A model generated the notes under the pieces. That model did no database searches and was not told the origin of the DNA. It was given only the letters and a program-made list of their open reading frames with translations. From positions 1-23,986 of the forward strand of contig JBAZMT010000012.1 of NCBI GenBank assembly GCA_041649615.1: 23,986 nt of DNA. Direction: 5' to 3'. Shown piece by piece: positions 7,862 through 14,367 of this stretch. Each line of letters begins with the position of its first letter. Positions within the stretch are counted from its first letter, which is position 1. The position numbers and the translations under genes were made by a program. The stretch is from JALOAR01 sp041649615 (lineage in GTDB: Bacteria; Patescibacteriota; Minisyncoccia; UBA6257; Colwellbacteraceae).

Positions 7862-9603
7862 AATCCACCGCCTGACCACGTTGCGATTCGTGATCCTGCG
7901 CGAGGCTTTGGGTCGCGCCCTCCACCTCCCCTTCGACTACTTTCTCGAGCTATCCAACAAGCCATCAAGCGATCGCCCGTGTGAGCGGGAGGCGCCTGAT
8001 AGTAGAGGCACTCATCAATCCAACGTTCGATCTCTGGCGTCGAGTTGAGTTGATCGTCGCAAGGAATGACCCATTGCCCGTTCTGCATCTCGGTGAAGAT
8101 GCTCTCAACGCCGAAGTCTACGTTGTGCTTGTTCATGCCCGTCTTGTGCGCCCTTACTCGCAAGTCTGCGCGCTTGCTTTGAGCGAACTGACGGATGAAG
8201 TCCTGAGCAGCGTTGCTCTCCACTGCGATGACGCTACCGAAGCGATCGTGCTTGTCGATTACCTTGTCGGAGATGACGGGCCCGCTCCATCTACCGCTAT
8301 CGACTTCAACGATCTGCTTCTTGCCGTCGTCTCGAAACTGGAACGTGAAGAAGCTCGTCAAGTCGTGCTTACCCGTTGCACCGACACCGATGTCGACGCC
8401 CGTGTAGACCATGGACCCGGGCAAGATCTTCTTCATCTTGTCGAGCAAGCCACGGCCTTCGCGCTTCGCAGCATCAATCCAAGCGCGCTGGCAACGCATC
8501 GACGATTCATCGAACGGCTGGCAAAGGAACAAGCGGGCGAACTCTTGCGGGAGCCGCGTCGCTCGAATCTGAGTGATCGTGTCGAGATTGTACCTAGCAG
8601 GCCATAGCGGCGTCTTCTCGTCTGGGTCAGGGTCATGCTCGACGAGCCGCCAACACCTGTCCTTGAACTTGCTCGGCCGCAGAAGCCCGGTTCCCAGAAT
8701 CCATTGAACCGAAACGTTCTCGCTGAACCAGATGTTGCCGTAGATGTCCATCGAGATCGTTGGCCATCCAACGGCCTCGAGTTTGAAGGTCAGGTCTTCA
8801 AGGTTCCATGGCGTGTTCGTCACCACGGCTCGAGCCCCAACGGGGTCAAGACGTGAAAGCACGCGGGCATCAAACCGTTGATGAACCTGATCGCGTCCAG
8901 CGGAGGTCAGGGTGTTGTCGCTGTCCAAGATGTCGTCGCCGACAACCCACGAAAGACGCGACCCCTGAATCTGCCCGTCCAAACCAACGGCAACGAGCGA
9001 CGGGTCACGAATACCCGCTGGACGATCGATCGTGATGGCGGTCTGCGTCCATTGCTCGCTCGTACGTTGCGTCTTCTTGAGCCACGGGAAGACGAGTTGC
9101 ACCGGAGCCGATAGGTTCGGGTCGGTGATGTAGTCGCTCACCATGCGAACGACCTTGCTTGCCTGCCCCTGAGCCTTCGAAACAACGGCTCCACGTTGCG
9201 TCACGTCCTGCCCAAGGAAGTAGAGCCCGACCGCGGCCATGCCGTAGGTCTTGCCCGTGCCGATCGGTTGACGCACGACGCAGAGCGGGTGATCCATCAC
9301 GAACCGGAACATCACCCGCTGATGCGCGGCCGTGGACAACGGCGCTTTCGTAGTCTCGTGCCGAATCGTGAAGTCGTAGAACTTCGAGATGTCGGTTCGA
9401 GCTTCGGCGGCTCGCCGCATCAGAGCACGCGTTGCAAGCTCCGTCGTCGAGACGGCAGGTGGCATCGTTACGGTCTTCGTCTTCTGCGCGCCATCAACCG
9501 GGTTCAGGTTGATGGTTTGCTTCTTGACCGTTGGCGCTCCCGCGCTCGGCGTGTCTGTTCCCGTTCGTTTGCTGCGTCTCGGCACGTTGGGAGAATCCCC
9601 CAA
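7858..9603 (-). CDS. Large terminase subunit (TerL, Mu gp28-like)
   Basis: 581 aa. It has an ATPase and a nuclease domain: Walker A QPIGTGKT (112-119), Walker B SWVVGDD (218-224), motif III TNTPWNLED (262-270), and nuclease carboxylates D404 (GVDIGVG), E462 (VESN) and D544 (GDRLMA). It cuts concatemeric DNA and pumps it into the procapsid through the portal. The N-terminal 60 residues are basic and disordered, with QTINL at 29-33. The first codon read here is TTG 9603; an in-frame GTG lies at 9585, so the start is uncertain. No small terminase subunit is recognised next to it. Confidence 0.92.
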   Translation of the reverse strand: MGDSPNVPRRSKRTGTDTPSAGAPTVKKQTINLNPVDGAQKTKTVTMPPAVSTTELATRALMRRAAEARTDISKFYDFTIRHETTKAPLSTAAHQRVMFRFVMDHPLCVVRQPIGTGKTYGMAAVGLYFLGQDVTQRGAVVSKAQGQASKVVRMVSDYITDPNLSAPVQLVFPWLKKTQRTSEQWTQTAITIDRPAGIRDPSLVAVGLDGQIQGSRLSWVVGDDILDSDNTLTSAGRDQVHQRFDARVLSRLDPVGARAVVTNTPWNLEDLTFKLEAVGWPTISMDIYGNIWFSENVSVQWILGTGLLRPSKFKDRCWRLVEHDPDPDEKTPLWPARYNLDTITQIRATRLPQEFARLFLCQPFDESSMRCQRAWIDAAKREGRGLLDKMKKILPGSMVYTGVDIGVGATGKHDLTSFFTFQFRDDGKKQIVEVDSGRWSGPVISDKVIDKHDRFGSVIAVESNAAQDFIRQFAQSKRADLRVRAHKTGMNKHNVDFGVESIFTEMQNGQWVIPCDDQLNSTPEIERWIDECLYYQAPPAHTGDRLMACWIARESSRRGGGGRDPKPRAGSRIATWSGGGF

Positions 9604-9627
9604 GGGCCGCCAACGGTCAAGCGCGAT

Positions 9628-9637
9628 GCGCTAGCGC
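9628..9637. repeat. Palindrome GCGCTAGCGC, copy 1
   Basis: Exact 10-bp palindrome within 25-35 bp of the terminase start codon. Identical copies are at 9741-9750, 14742-14751 and 15667-15676. All four are between genes, so a protein-binding site for a phage regulator is likely. Confidence 0.65.
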
Positions 9638-9740
9638 CCTTGCCTACACTCACCCCGCCGGTTGGGGCGGCCAGCGCGGCATCGCGCCAACGGGGCAGGG
9701 TGGGGCAGCAATCGTCATACGAAAAGCCGAGCAATTCGGC

Positions 9741-9750
9741 GCGCTAGCGC
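9741..9750. repeat. Palindrome GCGCTAGCGC, copy 2
   Basis: Exact copy 113 bp from copy 1, 71 bp before the ATG at 9821. Two sites in one divergent region suggest cooperative or looping control; this is inferred from placement only. Confidence 0.65.
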
Positions 9751-9820
9751 AAGGCATTCGGAATTCAGTTGCGACCCGCTAAACTGTACTCCAAGGTGAA
9801 CAGGTCGAACGGGGAAACCA

Positions 9821-10162
9821 ATGATCAACCGCTTCAAGTTCCATCACGAAGACGAAGGCCGAACCATCCATTGCGTCGTGGTCGAGATACCGCGCAAGGG
9901 TGCCCGCGTGCCTTGCGTTTCGGCAGGTGGCAAGTTCTACCGCGTCCCCGCTGAATTGCTCAAGCACGTGCCCGCGGGCAGCCCCATCACTGACCCCAAG
10001 GCTGCCGAGCTACTCGAACGCGGGTTCACCCACCTGTCGAACAAGCGCGAGCGCGCCCAACTTGCGCGTGACCGCCGTGCCGAGCTAGATCGCCAGCTTG
10101 GCGAGTTGCTTGGGGCCGACCTGATGCGCGACATGGAAGCGCTGACGCGTGCCCTTGCCTGA
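9821..10162 (+). CDS. Hypothetical protein, first gene of the plus-strand operon
   Basis: 113 aa, start ATG 9821 after GGGGAAACCA. The first 50 residues look like small beta strands (RTIHCVVVEIPRKGARVPCV), then SAGGKFYRVPAELLKHV and a PITDPKAAELLERGF strand-helix. The C-terminal half is a charged helix (KRERAQLARDRRAELDRQLG), probably coiled-coil. Family not recognised. It opens an operon running opposite to every other gene in this window. A head or DNA-contacting role cannot be inferred. Confidence 0.75.
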   Translation: MINRFKFHHEDEGRTIHCVVVEIPRKGARVPCVSAGGKFYRVPAELLKHVPAGSPITDPKAAELLERGFTHLSNKRERAQLARDRRAELDRQLGELLGADLMRDMEALTRALA

Positions 10163-10171
10163 CCAACTACG

Positions 10172-10214
10172 GAGGGGCGGGTGCCTTAGTGCCTCGCCTC
10201 TCCGCTGCTCTTTT
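10172..10214 (+). terminator. Hairpin with U-tail between first and second operon genes
   Basis: GAGGGGCG pairs with CGCCTCTC (one G-U pair) around a loop of about 14 bases and is followed by CGCTGCTCTTTT, with the T-run at 10211-10214. It lies between the stop at 10162 and the strong GGAGGA site of the next gene. It may be an attenuator; stem is shallow, so confidence is modest. Confidence 0.4.
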
Positions 10215-10223
10215 GGAGGACCC

Positions 10224-10472
10224 ATGAAAGAATCACAGAAGGCCCCTGTCGTATCACCGCGGGGGAAGCGCCAATGCATTCAGTTCTGGATGGACGCCGT
10301 TGCCAGCGCGGCCCCTGGCATCAAGCGCGAAGAGATCGTGCTGGAAGCCCTGTTCTACGCGGCCATGCAATGCGACCCCGCGCAAGTGGCGCAAGGGTGG
10401 GTCCATTGGCGGTTACAACTCGAGAAGGCCAAAGCACCTGCGACGCCTATCGTCGCGATCAACGAGGCATGA
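10224..10472 (+). CDS. Small helical protein, unknown
   Basis: 82 aa from ATG 10224, chosen over upstream starts because GGAGGACCC is an ideal site. Residues 8-30 hold a short strand and a WMDAVASAAPG helix start; residues 31-65 are a helix-rich stretch (REEIVLEALFYAAMQ). The end overlaps the next start as ATGA, indicating coupled translation. Family unknown. Confidence 0.8.
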   Translation: MKESQKAPVVSPRGKRQCIQFWMDAVASAAPGIKREEIVLEALFYAAMQCDPAQVAQGWVHWRLQLEKAKAPATPIVAINEA

Positions 10473-10879
10473 TGCAAACGATCAACCTAACCGGCTCCGC
10501 AGGGGCCAAGATGAAAGCGCTCGAACCGTACGTCGGCGAAGTGGTGACGATCCACGTCAAAGGCATGACGTTCTCGAACGGCACGCTCGCCGCGCTTGAT
10601 CGCTTCAAGGCGACCATCAGTTGTGAAGAAACTGGCGACGAATTCTACGTTCGGTACTCGGACATGGAATCCGCAACCGTTCGAAGCCAAGGCAATTGGA
10701 ACTCAGCGAGCGGCAACGCTGCGAGCGCCAAGACTGAACGCCTGCAAGTGCGTTGCACACTCGAGCAACGCGTCGCAATCGAACGAGCCGCTGGCAACGG
10801 CCGCGGTGACCTAAGCGAGTTCATCTTGCAGGCTGCTCTTGACAGGGCCAAGACGAAGAAACCAAAACGTCCACGATGA
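10469..10879 (+). CDS. Two-domain protein: N-terminal beta-barrel-like domain plus ribbon-helix-helix (DUF1778/TacA-like)
   Basis: 136 aa, start ATG 10469 overlapping the previous stop (ATGA); a second ATG follows at once. Residues 20-72 have an SH3/Sm-like strand pattern (YVGEVVTIHVKG, GTLAALDRFKATIS, EFYVRYSDMESATV). Residues 89-127 fit a ribbon-helix-helix domain of the DUF1778 antitoxin type: a strand with arginine (ERLQVRCTLEQRVAIER), then LSEFILQAALDRA. The tail is Lys/Arg rich. It could be a DNA-binding regulator or an antitoxin without an obvious toxin partner. The N-terminal QTINL resembles motifs in the portal and terminase. The RHH call is good, the barrel call is weaker. Confidence 0.7.
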   Translation: MMQTINLTGSAGAKMKALEPYVGEVVTIHVKGMTFSNGTLAALDRFKATISCEETGDEFYVRYSDMESATVRSQGNWNSASGNAASAKTERLQVRCTLEQRVAIERAAGNGRGDLSEFILQAALDRAKTKKPKRPR

Positions 10880-11103
10880 CAATGCTCAAAGGGTCACGGG
10901 TACGTCACGCAACCTACGGGCTCGGCACCGTAGTCTCCACGGGCTTGATCTACCGCACACTGATCGTTCGCTTCGATTGGATGTGCGGTGGAGCAGGCAA
11001 GGTCATTCGAATGTGCGAACTCTCTCGCACGAACAGCAAAGGAAAGCGCAATGCACAGAAACCTCGTCGTGATGCAGAAGGGTGCTCGGCTGCTCCGCTT
11101 TGA
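10876..11103 (+). CDS. UvrD-tudor/KOW-like small protein
   Basis: 75 aa, start ATG 10876 overlapping the previous stop. The first 45 residues, RVRHATYGLGTVVSTGLIYR and LIVRFDWMCGGAGK, match the small beta domain that ends UvrD/PcrA-type helicases and is found alone in many phage proteins (H-x-x-YG-x-G-x-V). It usually contacts a nucleoprotein partner. The end overlaps the next start by 53 bases, and the region beyond CELSR may be extra. Confidence 0.65.
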   Translation: MTMLKGSRVRHATYGLGTVVSTGLIYRTLIVRFDWMCGGAGKVIRMCELSRTNSKGKRNAQKPRRDAEGCSAAPL

Positions 11104-11299
11104 CGTCGGCACCGAAGACGTCATTGTCACCGGAGCCGTTGGGCGTTCTACCAAGCAAGCACTCGCTCCGCTCGAAGTGGCTCAGGACTTCGTTGGCGAC
11201 CTGATGGAAGCGGACTGGGACCGCAACCAAGCCGTCGAAGCGGAACTCCAGCGCGGGGAACAGCCTGTCGGCTTACCGCCGGTAAACACTGATGAATAG
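11051..11299 (+). CDS. Hypothetical protein
   Basis: 82 aa, ATG 11051 with AAAGGAAAG four bases upstream. The first 35 residues are beta strands (ARLLRFDVGTEDVIVTGAVG), the rest helix with an acidic, Gln-rich stretch (DLMEADWDRNQAVEAELQRG). Family unknown. The start lies inside the preceding gene and its stop overlaps the next start by eight bases, so translation is coupled. Confidence 0.75.
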   Translation: MHRNLVVMQKGARLLRFDVGTEDVIVTGAVGRSTKQALAPLEVAQDFVGDLMEADWDRNQAVEAELQRGEQPVGLPPVNTDE

Positions 11300-11549
11300 G
11301 CGTCCAATGCGGCATCCAAAACCGCGTCCACCAGAGGACGCCCAACCCTACGAACACACCCAAGTCCATCAGCTACGCAACGGCGCGTCCGTGCTCGAAG
11401 TCACCATCGTGACCAAGCACGAAGGTTCGTCGGCGTCGATCAAAGGCTTGCTTGGCTGCCCCGATCCCGTGCCTTACGAATCGATCGAACTCGCGCGCCA
11501 ACACTGGGAGCATCTCGTTGACCTTGGGTGGGAACCGACAGCCGTCTGA
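11292..11549 (+). CDS. Hypothetical protein, last gene of the plus-strand operon
   Basis: 85 aa. Residues 25-50 hold two strands (ASVLEVTIVTKHEGSSASIK), then a helix with aromatic contacts (YESIELARQHWEHLVDLGWE), a common fold for small phage proteins of unknown function. It overlaps the preceding gene by eight bases and is followed 8 bp on by a perfect 11-bp hairpin, so it ends the operon. Confidence 0.75.
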   Translation: MNRRPMRHPKPRPPEDAQPYEHTQVHQLRNGASVLEVTIVTKHEGSSASIKGLLGCPDPVPYESIELARQHWEHLVDLGWEPTAV

Positions 11550-11556
11550 ACCCTAC

Positions 11557-11594
11557 GGGCCCCTCCACGAATGGCCGCATCCATGGAGGGGCCC
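11557..11594 (+). terminator. Operon-end hairpin
   Basis: GGGCCCCTCCA (11557-11567) pairs perfectly with TGGAGGGGCCC (11584-11594), leaving a 16-base loop. It sits between the last plus-strand gene and the convergent end of the minus-strand tail-fibre gene (stop 11660), the right place for a bidirectional terminator. A clear U-run is lacking on both strands. Confidence 0.7.
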
Positions 11595-11659
11595 GCTTCC
11601 TTGTCCGCAACGAGCCAATCAAGCGCCGAGTGAGTGATGCACGGCCCGGTCAGTGTAGC

Positions 11660-12379
11660 TCAAGCGTCGGCCCCTGTCGCGTCAGTCCAACCGGTTGCCG
11701 AAGTCGGGTCCCGCCAAACGGGCCTTCCAAGCGTCGTGTCGAAGTAGGTGAAGCCGACACGCGTTCCCGCGCCAACGGTGGGGCGGTTTGCAGTGGTGCC
11801 CGCGTTGCGTTCGAACCGGCGGGGATGCACCGTGATCTCCCCGTGGACCAAGTGGCTCACCGTCACCATGCCGACCGCGCAATAGTAGCTCGTTCCAGGC
11901 GGAATCACGTTCGTGAGCACGCCCCTCGTCTCGCTCACGTAGAGCAGATCACCCTCTGCCCATGCGTTCGTGTTCACGTCGTGCACGACGCCTTCGGTGC
12001 AGATGCGCCCTTCGACGTTGTTCGGAATGTCGTGGGTTGCAAGCCCAACCGTGATGAACGTTGCGTCATTCGTGTTGACGGGCAAGTCCACCTTCGGGCG
12101 GTTGCCTTGCGCCCCAAAGACGAAGATGGGTTGCCCGTTCAAGATGGTCTGCCCGCTCTTGTTGACCACCATGAATTGGAGTTCCTCTCCATGGTTGACC
12201 ATTACTCCGGGCCAGCGCGTCATCGTGCAAAGGATGCCGTCGGCGTTGGAGAACGTTCGACCGACAACGTAGGGCGGCTCGTCTGCGCGTGGACGCAAGT
12301 CGAGGTAATTAGCGAACGGATTGGGCCACCCGAGCGCACGGGCTAGGTCCACAAGGCGTTTCAATGATGGGGTTGACAT
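11660..12379 (-). CDS. Tail-fibre / virion appendage-like protein
   Basis: 239 aa from ATG 12379. The middle (residues about 75-190) has a recurrent virion pattern: NGQPIFVFGAQGNRP, THDIPNNVEGRICTEGVVHD, then WAEGDLLYVSETRGVLTN and VGMVTVSH. Similar G-D-x-L-Y-x-S-x-x-G-x-L-T sequences occur in many phage fibre or decoration proteins. The C-terminus (GFTYFDTTLGRPVWR, then TGWTDATG) matches the end motif of phage appendage proteins, whose FD-T-x-x-GRP-x-W signature often forms a trimer. It may bind the host surface. The gene is upstream of the terminase but lies on the minus strand past the plus-strand operon. GGGAGGAG lies upstream in a hairpin. Confidence 0.75.
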   Translation of the reverse strand: MSTPSLKRLVDLARALGWPNPFANYLDLRPRADEPPYVVGRTFSNADGILCTMTRWPGVMVNHGEELQFMVVNKSGQTILNGQPIFVFGAQGNRPKVDLPVNTNDATFITVGLATHDIPNNVEGRICTEGVVHDVNTNAWAEGDLLYVSETRGVLTNVIPPGTSYYCAVGMVTVSHLVHGEITVHPRRFERNAGTTANRPTVGAGTRVGFTYFDTTLGRPVWRDPTSATGWTDATGADA

Positions 12380-12380
12380 A

Positions 12381-12409
12381 GGGCGTAGAGCTCCTCCCGA
12401 GCTACGCCC
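12381..12409 (-). promoter_or_regulatory. Hairpin over the tail-fibre gene ribosome binding site
   Basis: GGGCGT (12381-12386) pairs with ACGCCC (12404-12409), and AGCTC (12389-12393) with GAGCT (12399-12403), with an AG bulge and a five-base loop CTCCC. On the transcript the loop and adjoining stem contain the GGGAGGAG ribosome site that lies upstream of ATG 12379. It could hold that site closed, delaying fibre synthesis, or act as a terminator for the gene upstream. Confidence 0.45.
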
Positions 12410-12414
12410 CAAGT

Positions 12415-12621
12415 TTACCGCGGTCGATTCGGCATCACCAAGAGCACTCCACCATGGGATGGAGTTCCGCTACTTTGCGCGGCTTGGATGCCAGTTTGCC
12501 TCACCATCCGCACCCCTTGCGGGCGGTAGGTGGGCGTGACGCCGCAACGGCAGATCGTCCCGCCGGGGCAGTCGATGGCATGTTGTTCAGTTCGGATCTT
12601 TGCGATTGACGGGTGGGTCAT
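12415..12621 (-). CDS. Small Cys-containing protein, doubtful
   Basis: 68 aa from ATG 12621, with a GAGAGG site about 12 bases before it. Residues 18-30 hold CPGGTICRC and a PTYRPQG motif; the rest is Ser/Gly/Pro rich. No family recognised. It fills the space between the lipoprotein and the tail-fibre gene, with its stop inside the hairpin-flanking region. Coding is plausible but unproven. Confidence 0.4.
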   Translation of the reverse strand: MTHPSIAKIRTEQHAIDCPGGTICRCGVTPTYRPQGVRMVRQTGIQAAQSSGTPSHGGVLLVMPNRPR

Positions 12622-12699
12622 GGTTGGGGGCCCATCCTCTCTATTCAAGGGGGTTACGTGTAGGGCACGCCCGGAGCATGATCCCCGAGTAGATCGATG

Positions 12700-13491
12700 T
12701 CAAGTGGGGCAAGCGGCAAGACACTTCGAACGCTCGGCGAAGCAGATCGAACTCATGCGAGCCGTGTAGTTGGTTTGGCAAACCGCTGAGCACTTGGTCT
12801 GCTCGCCATCACAATCCAGGTAGTCGCATGCCCGGGTGTTGCAGTCGTCGACGCAAGCACTGAAGCACGTGCCCGAACACGTTGCTTCGTTGTTGGCACA
12901 GACCATGATGCAGGCGTCGATCACGCCGGAGCAGTCCAGCGCGCACATCTCGCGGTGAGTGTTGCACGTGTCGACGCAATGGCTCTGTTCGAAAAGCCGT
13001 TCGCTCGAACAGATCGAGAAGTCATCGTTGCAAAGGGTACGGCAAACCGTAGGGCTCACGCTGGCCCCACCGGCTGCAACGCTCCCGCCAACGGCAACGG
13101 CCCCACCGGTTGCCATGTTCGAACCACCTGCCCCAACGGCCCCACCCAAACCAAGGGCACTCGAACCACCCGGGGCAGCCCCACCGGGGTCGGCACCTGC
13201 AACGCTCCCACCGGTTGCCATGCTGGCCCCACCCAAACCAAGGGCCCCACCGGTAACAACCGCCCCACCCGTTGCCAGGCTACCACCCACCCCAACGGCC
13301 CCACCGGTAACCATTGCCTCGCTAGTACCTGCAACCCCAAGGGGGCTAGCACCTGCCTCGCCGCCCACACCTTCCACAGAAACTGGTTCTCTACCGGCCA
13401 ACCCTAGATCGGCATCGTCGTTAGACGTGCCGCTAGTAGCTCCGCCACAACCAACCAAGCCAAGGACCAACCAATGAATGAGCTTTGCCAT
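12700..13491 (-). CDS. Secreted lipoprotein with Gly/Ala repeat stalk and Cx3C-rich domain
   Basis: 263 aa from ATG 13491 (an upstream GTG at 13512 is possible; no clear ribosome site). Residues 1-15, MAKLIHWLVLGLVGC, are a short signal peptide with lipobox L-V-G-C, so Cys15 would be lipidated. Residues 40-140 are a Gly/Ala repeat (TGGA, LGLGGA, MATGGSV units), a flexible stalk. Residues 150-263 carry 20 cysteines, mostly in Cx3C pairs such as CRTLC, CVDTC, CALDC, TCSGTC, ACVDDC and KCLAAC. GGA/TGG stalk lipoproteins are characteristic of myxobacteria. It could be a host-derived cargo gene, for example blocking superinfection at the cell surface; that function is inference. Its neighbours are phage tail and gene-free DNA. 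Confidence 0.75.
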   Translation of the reverse strand: MAKLIHWLVLGLVGCGGATSGTSNDDADLGLAGREPVSVEGVGGEAGASPLGVAGTSEAMVTGGAVGVGGSLATGGAVVTGGALGLGGASMATGGSVAGADPGGAAPGGSSALGLGGAVGAGGSNMATGGAVAVGGSVAAGGASVSPTVCRTLCNDDFSICSSERLFEQSHCVDTCNTHREMCALDCSGVIDACIMVCANNEATCSGTCFSACVDDCNTRACDYLDCDGEQTKCSAVCQTNYTARMSSICFAERSKCLAACPT

Positions 13492-14221
13492 GCTGAAAGC
13501 ATTCGGGACCACTTGCGAATCGCAAGGGTGCGAACTTGGTCCAGCGCGATGCCTTGGCGGGTTGGTTGGGGTGCAAGGATGGGGAAGTGCGGTGAAAGTT
13601 GGCTAGGCGTGAAGGTGGTAGAAAACCGACGGGCGAATCTGTGGGCCATCGCCGGGTGGGAGCCCTTTGGCACATTGCGCGCCGTTGGAGCGCCAAACGG
13701 GCTGAGCTCCCTGGAACTTTGGTGGGTGGGGTGTGTGAGCTCCCCCGGGGGGTGTGGTGCGAGGCTGGCTAATTGGCGCCTAACGCTCGTGGGGCAGGTG
13801 GGCCAAGCCTTTGGAGTACAGTCGGCGGGAAAACTGGCACGCGGGCATGAAGGAGGCCCCGGTCCGTCCGTCTGGACGCTACTGTATTCGTCCCCTCCCC
13901 GCACCTACATTCTGCTCCCCTCCCTCATCATCTGCTCTTCGTCTCGCTCGGGAGCAGGCCTGCCCCCAAGGGCACGTCGAAGGGGCCCTCCCCTACCCCC
14001 CGGGGTTGGGCGTGCCTCCCTTGGTTGGGGCAGGTGCAAGGCAGGGTTCGGTGATGGTTGCCTTGCCCAATGGGGGCAGGGTTGGGGCTGGCCTAAGGTG
14101 CTCGGGTGACCAGTGGAGATCCAGCGCGAGCTCGGTTGGGGTTGCGCCCTTGGTTGACGTCATGCCCTTCGCTCCCCTACCCCTCCCCCCTGCCGAACGG
14201 CGCCGAGCTCGCCGAGCCGAA

Positions 14222-14235
14222 GACTTCTAGAAGTC
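14222..14235. repeat. Perfect palindrome GACTTCTAGAAGTC
   Basis: 14-bp perfect palindrome, gene-free. A related GACTTCTAG word occurs at 15931-15939 in the other long gap. Candidate operator half-site pair. Confidence 0.45.
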
Positions 14236-14257
14236 GGGGCACTCGGGGCCGCGCCTA

Positions 14258-14277
14258 ACTGGCTAGCGCTGGCCAGT
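14258..14277. repeat. 20-bp near-perfect palindrome with AGCGCT core
   Basis: ACTGGCTAGCGCTGGCCAGT reads the same on both strands apart from one mismatched pair. It lies four bases before the inverted repeat at 14281. Its AGCGCT(AG) core is shared with the CTAGCGCTAG site at 16586, which stands in the same place relative to its own inverted-repeat copy. Confidence 0.55.
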
Positions 14278-14280
14278 AAC

Positions 14281-14304
14281 GAACCTCTCACCGGTGAGCG
14301 GTTC
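14281..14304. promoter_or_regulatory. 24-bp inverted repeat, copy with one mismatch
   Basis: Arms GAACCTCTC and GAGCGGTTC around ACCGGT. Apart from one mismatched pair it is symmetric. It lies between the terminator-like hairpin and the palindrome at 14258-14277. It is a candidate operator of the same family as those at 16378, 16604 and 19520. Confidence 0.65.
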
Positions 14305-14310
14305 CAAAGT

Positions 14311-14344
14311 GAAGGGGCCCAACCCTTTCGAGCTGAGCCCCTTC
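14311..14344 (-). terminator. Terminator-like hairpin after the 104-aa gene
   Basis: GAAGGGGC (14311-14318) pairs perfectly with GCCCCTTC (14337-14344), with an 18-base loop. It starts 24 bp past the stop of the gene at 14368-14682 on the minus strand, and its tail there reads ACTTTGG. Confidence 0.55.
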
Positions 14345-14367
14345 TTCTTGCTTACACGCGGTTCCGG

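Larger units (their letters stand above)
9604..9820. promoter_or_regulatory. Divergent intergenic control region between the packaging genes and the plus-strand operon
   Basis: 217 bp without a convincing gene. It holds two exact GCGCTAGCGC palindromes (9628-9637 and 9741-9750), a CCGCC/GGCGG hairpin near 9656-9669, and a GGTTGGGG word. One palindrome is next to the terminase start, the other next to the plus-strand gene at 9821, so each side may have its own operator. No clear -35/-10 was found. Confidence 0.6.
13513..14367. other. 855-bp gene-free stretch with G-rich words, palindromes and operators
   Basis: No credible gene on either strand; the longest open frames are low complexity (Pro/Gly/Arg). 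It alternates purine-rich and pyrimidine-rich segments. It contains GGTTGGGG at 13564, 14023, 14080 and 14134, a G-run cluster at 14072-14090, TCCAGCGCG at 13540 and 14120, the palindromes at 14222 and 14258, the 24-bp inverted repeat at 14281 and a terminator-like hairpin at 14311-14344. It could hold a replication origin, a non-coding RNA or a packaging site. Confidence 0.6.

Noticed and set aside
9504..9734. 76-aa minus-strand frame upstream of terminase
   Set aside because: Overlaps the terminase start and the two palindromes; Arg/Gly-rich.
10149..10223. N-terminal extension of the 82-aa protein
   Set aside because: The GGAGGA site points to ATG 10224, and the extension is low-complexity noncoding sequence.
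10274..10468. Long N-terminal extension of the RHH protein
   Set aside because: Arg/Gly-rich; starts inside the preceding gene in another frame; the real start overlaps the stop at 10469.
12955..13477. Plus-strand Pro-rich and Thr/Gly-rich frames
   Set aside because: Translations of the antisense of the lipoprotein's Gly/Ala repeats.
13564..14141. GGTTGGGG words as replication iterons
   Set aside because: Spacing is irregular (four words over 578 bp), so iterons are not supported, though the stretch may still hold an origin.
13474..14230. Plus- and minus-strand frames in the gene-free stretch
   Set aside because: Arg/Gly/Pro-rich with no motif and no ribosome site; the nucleotide repeats explain them.
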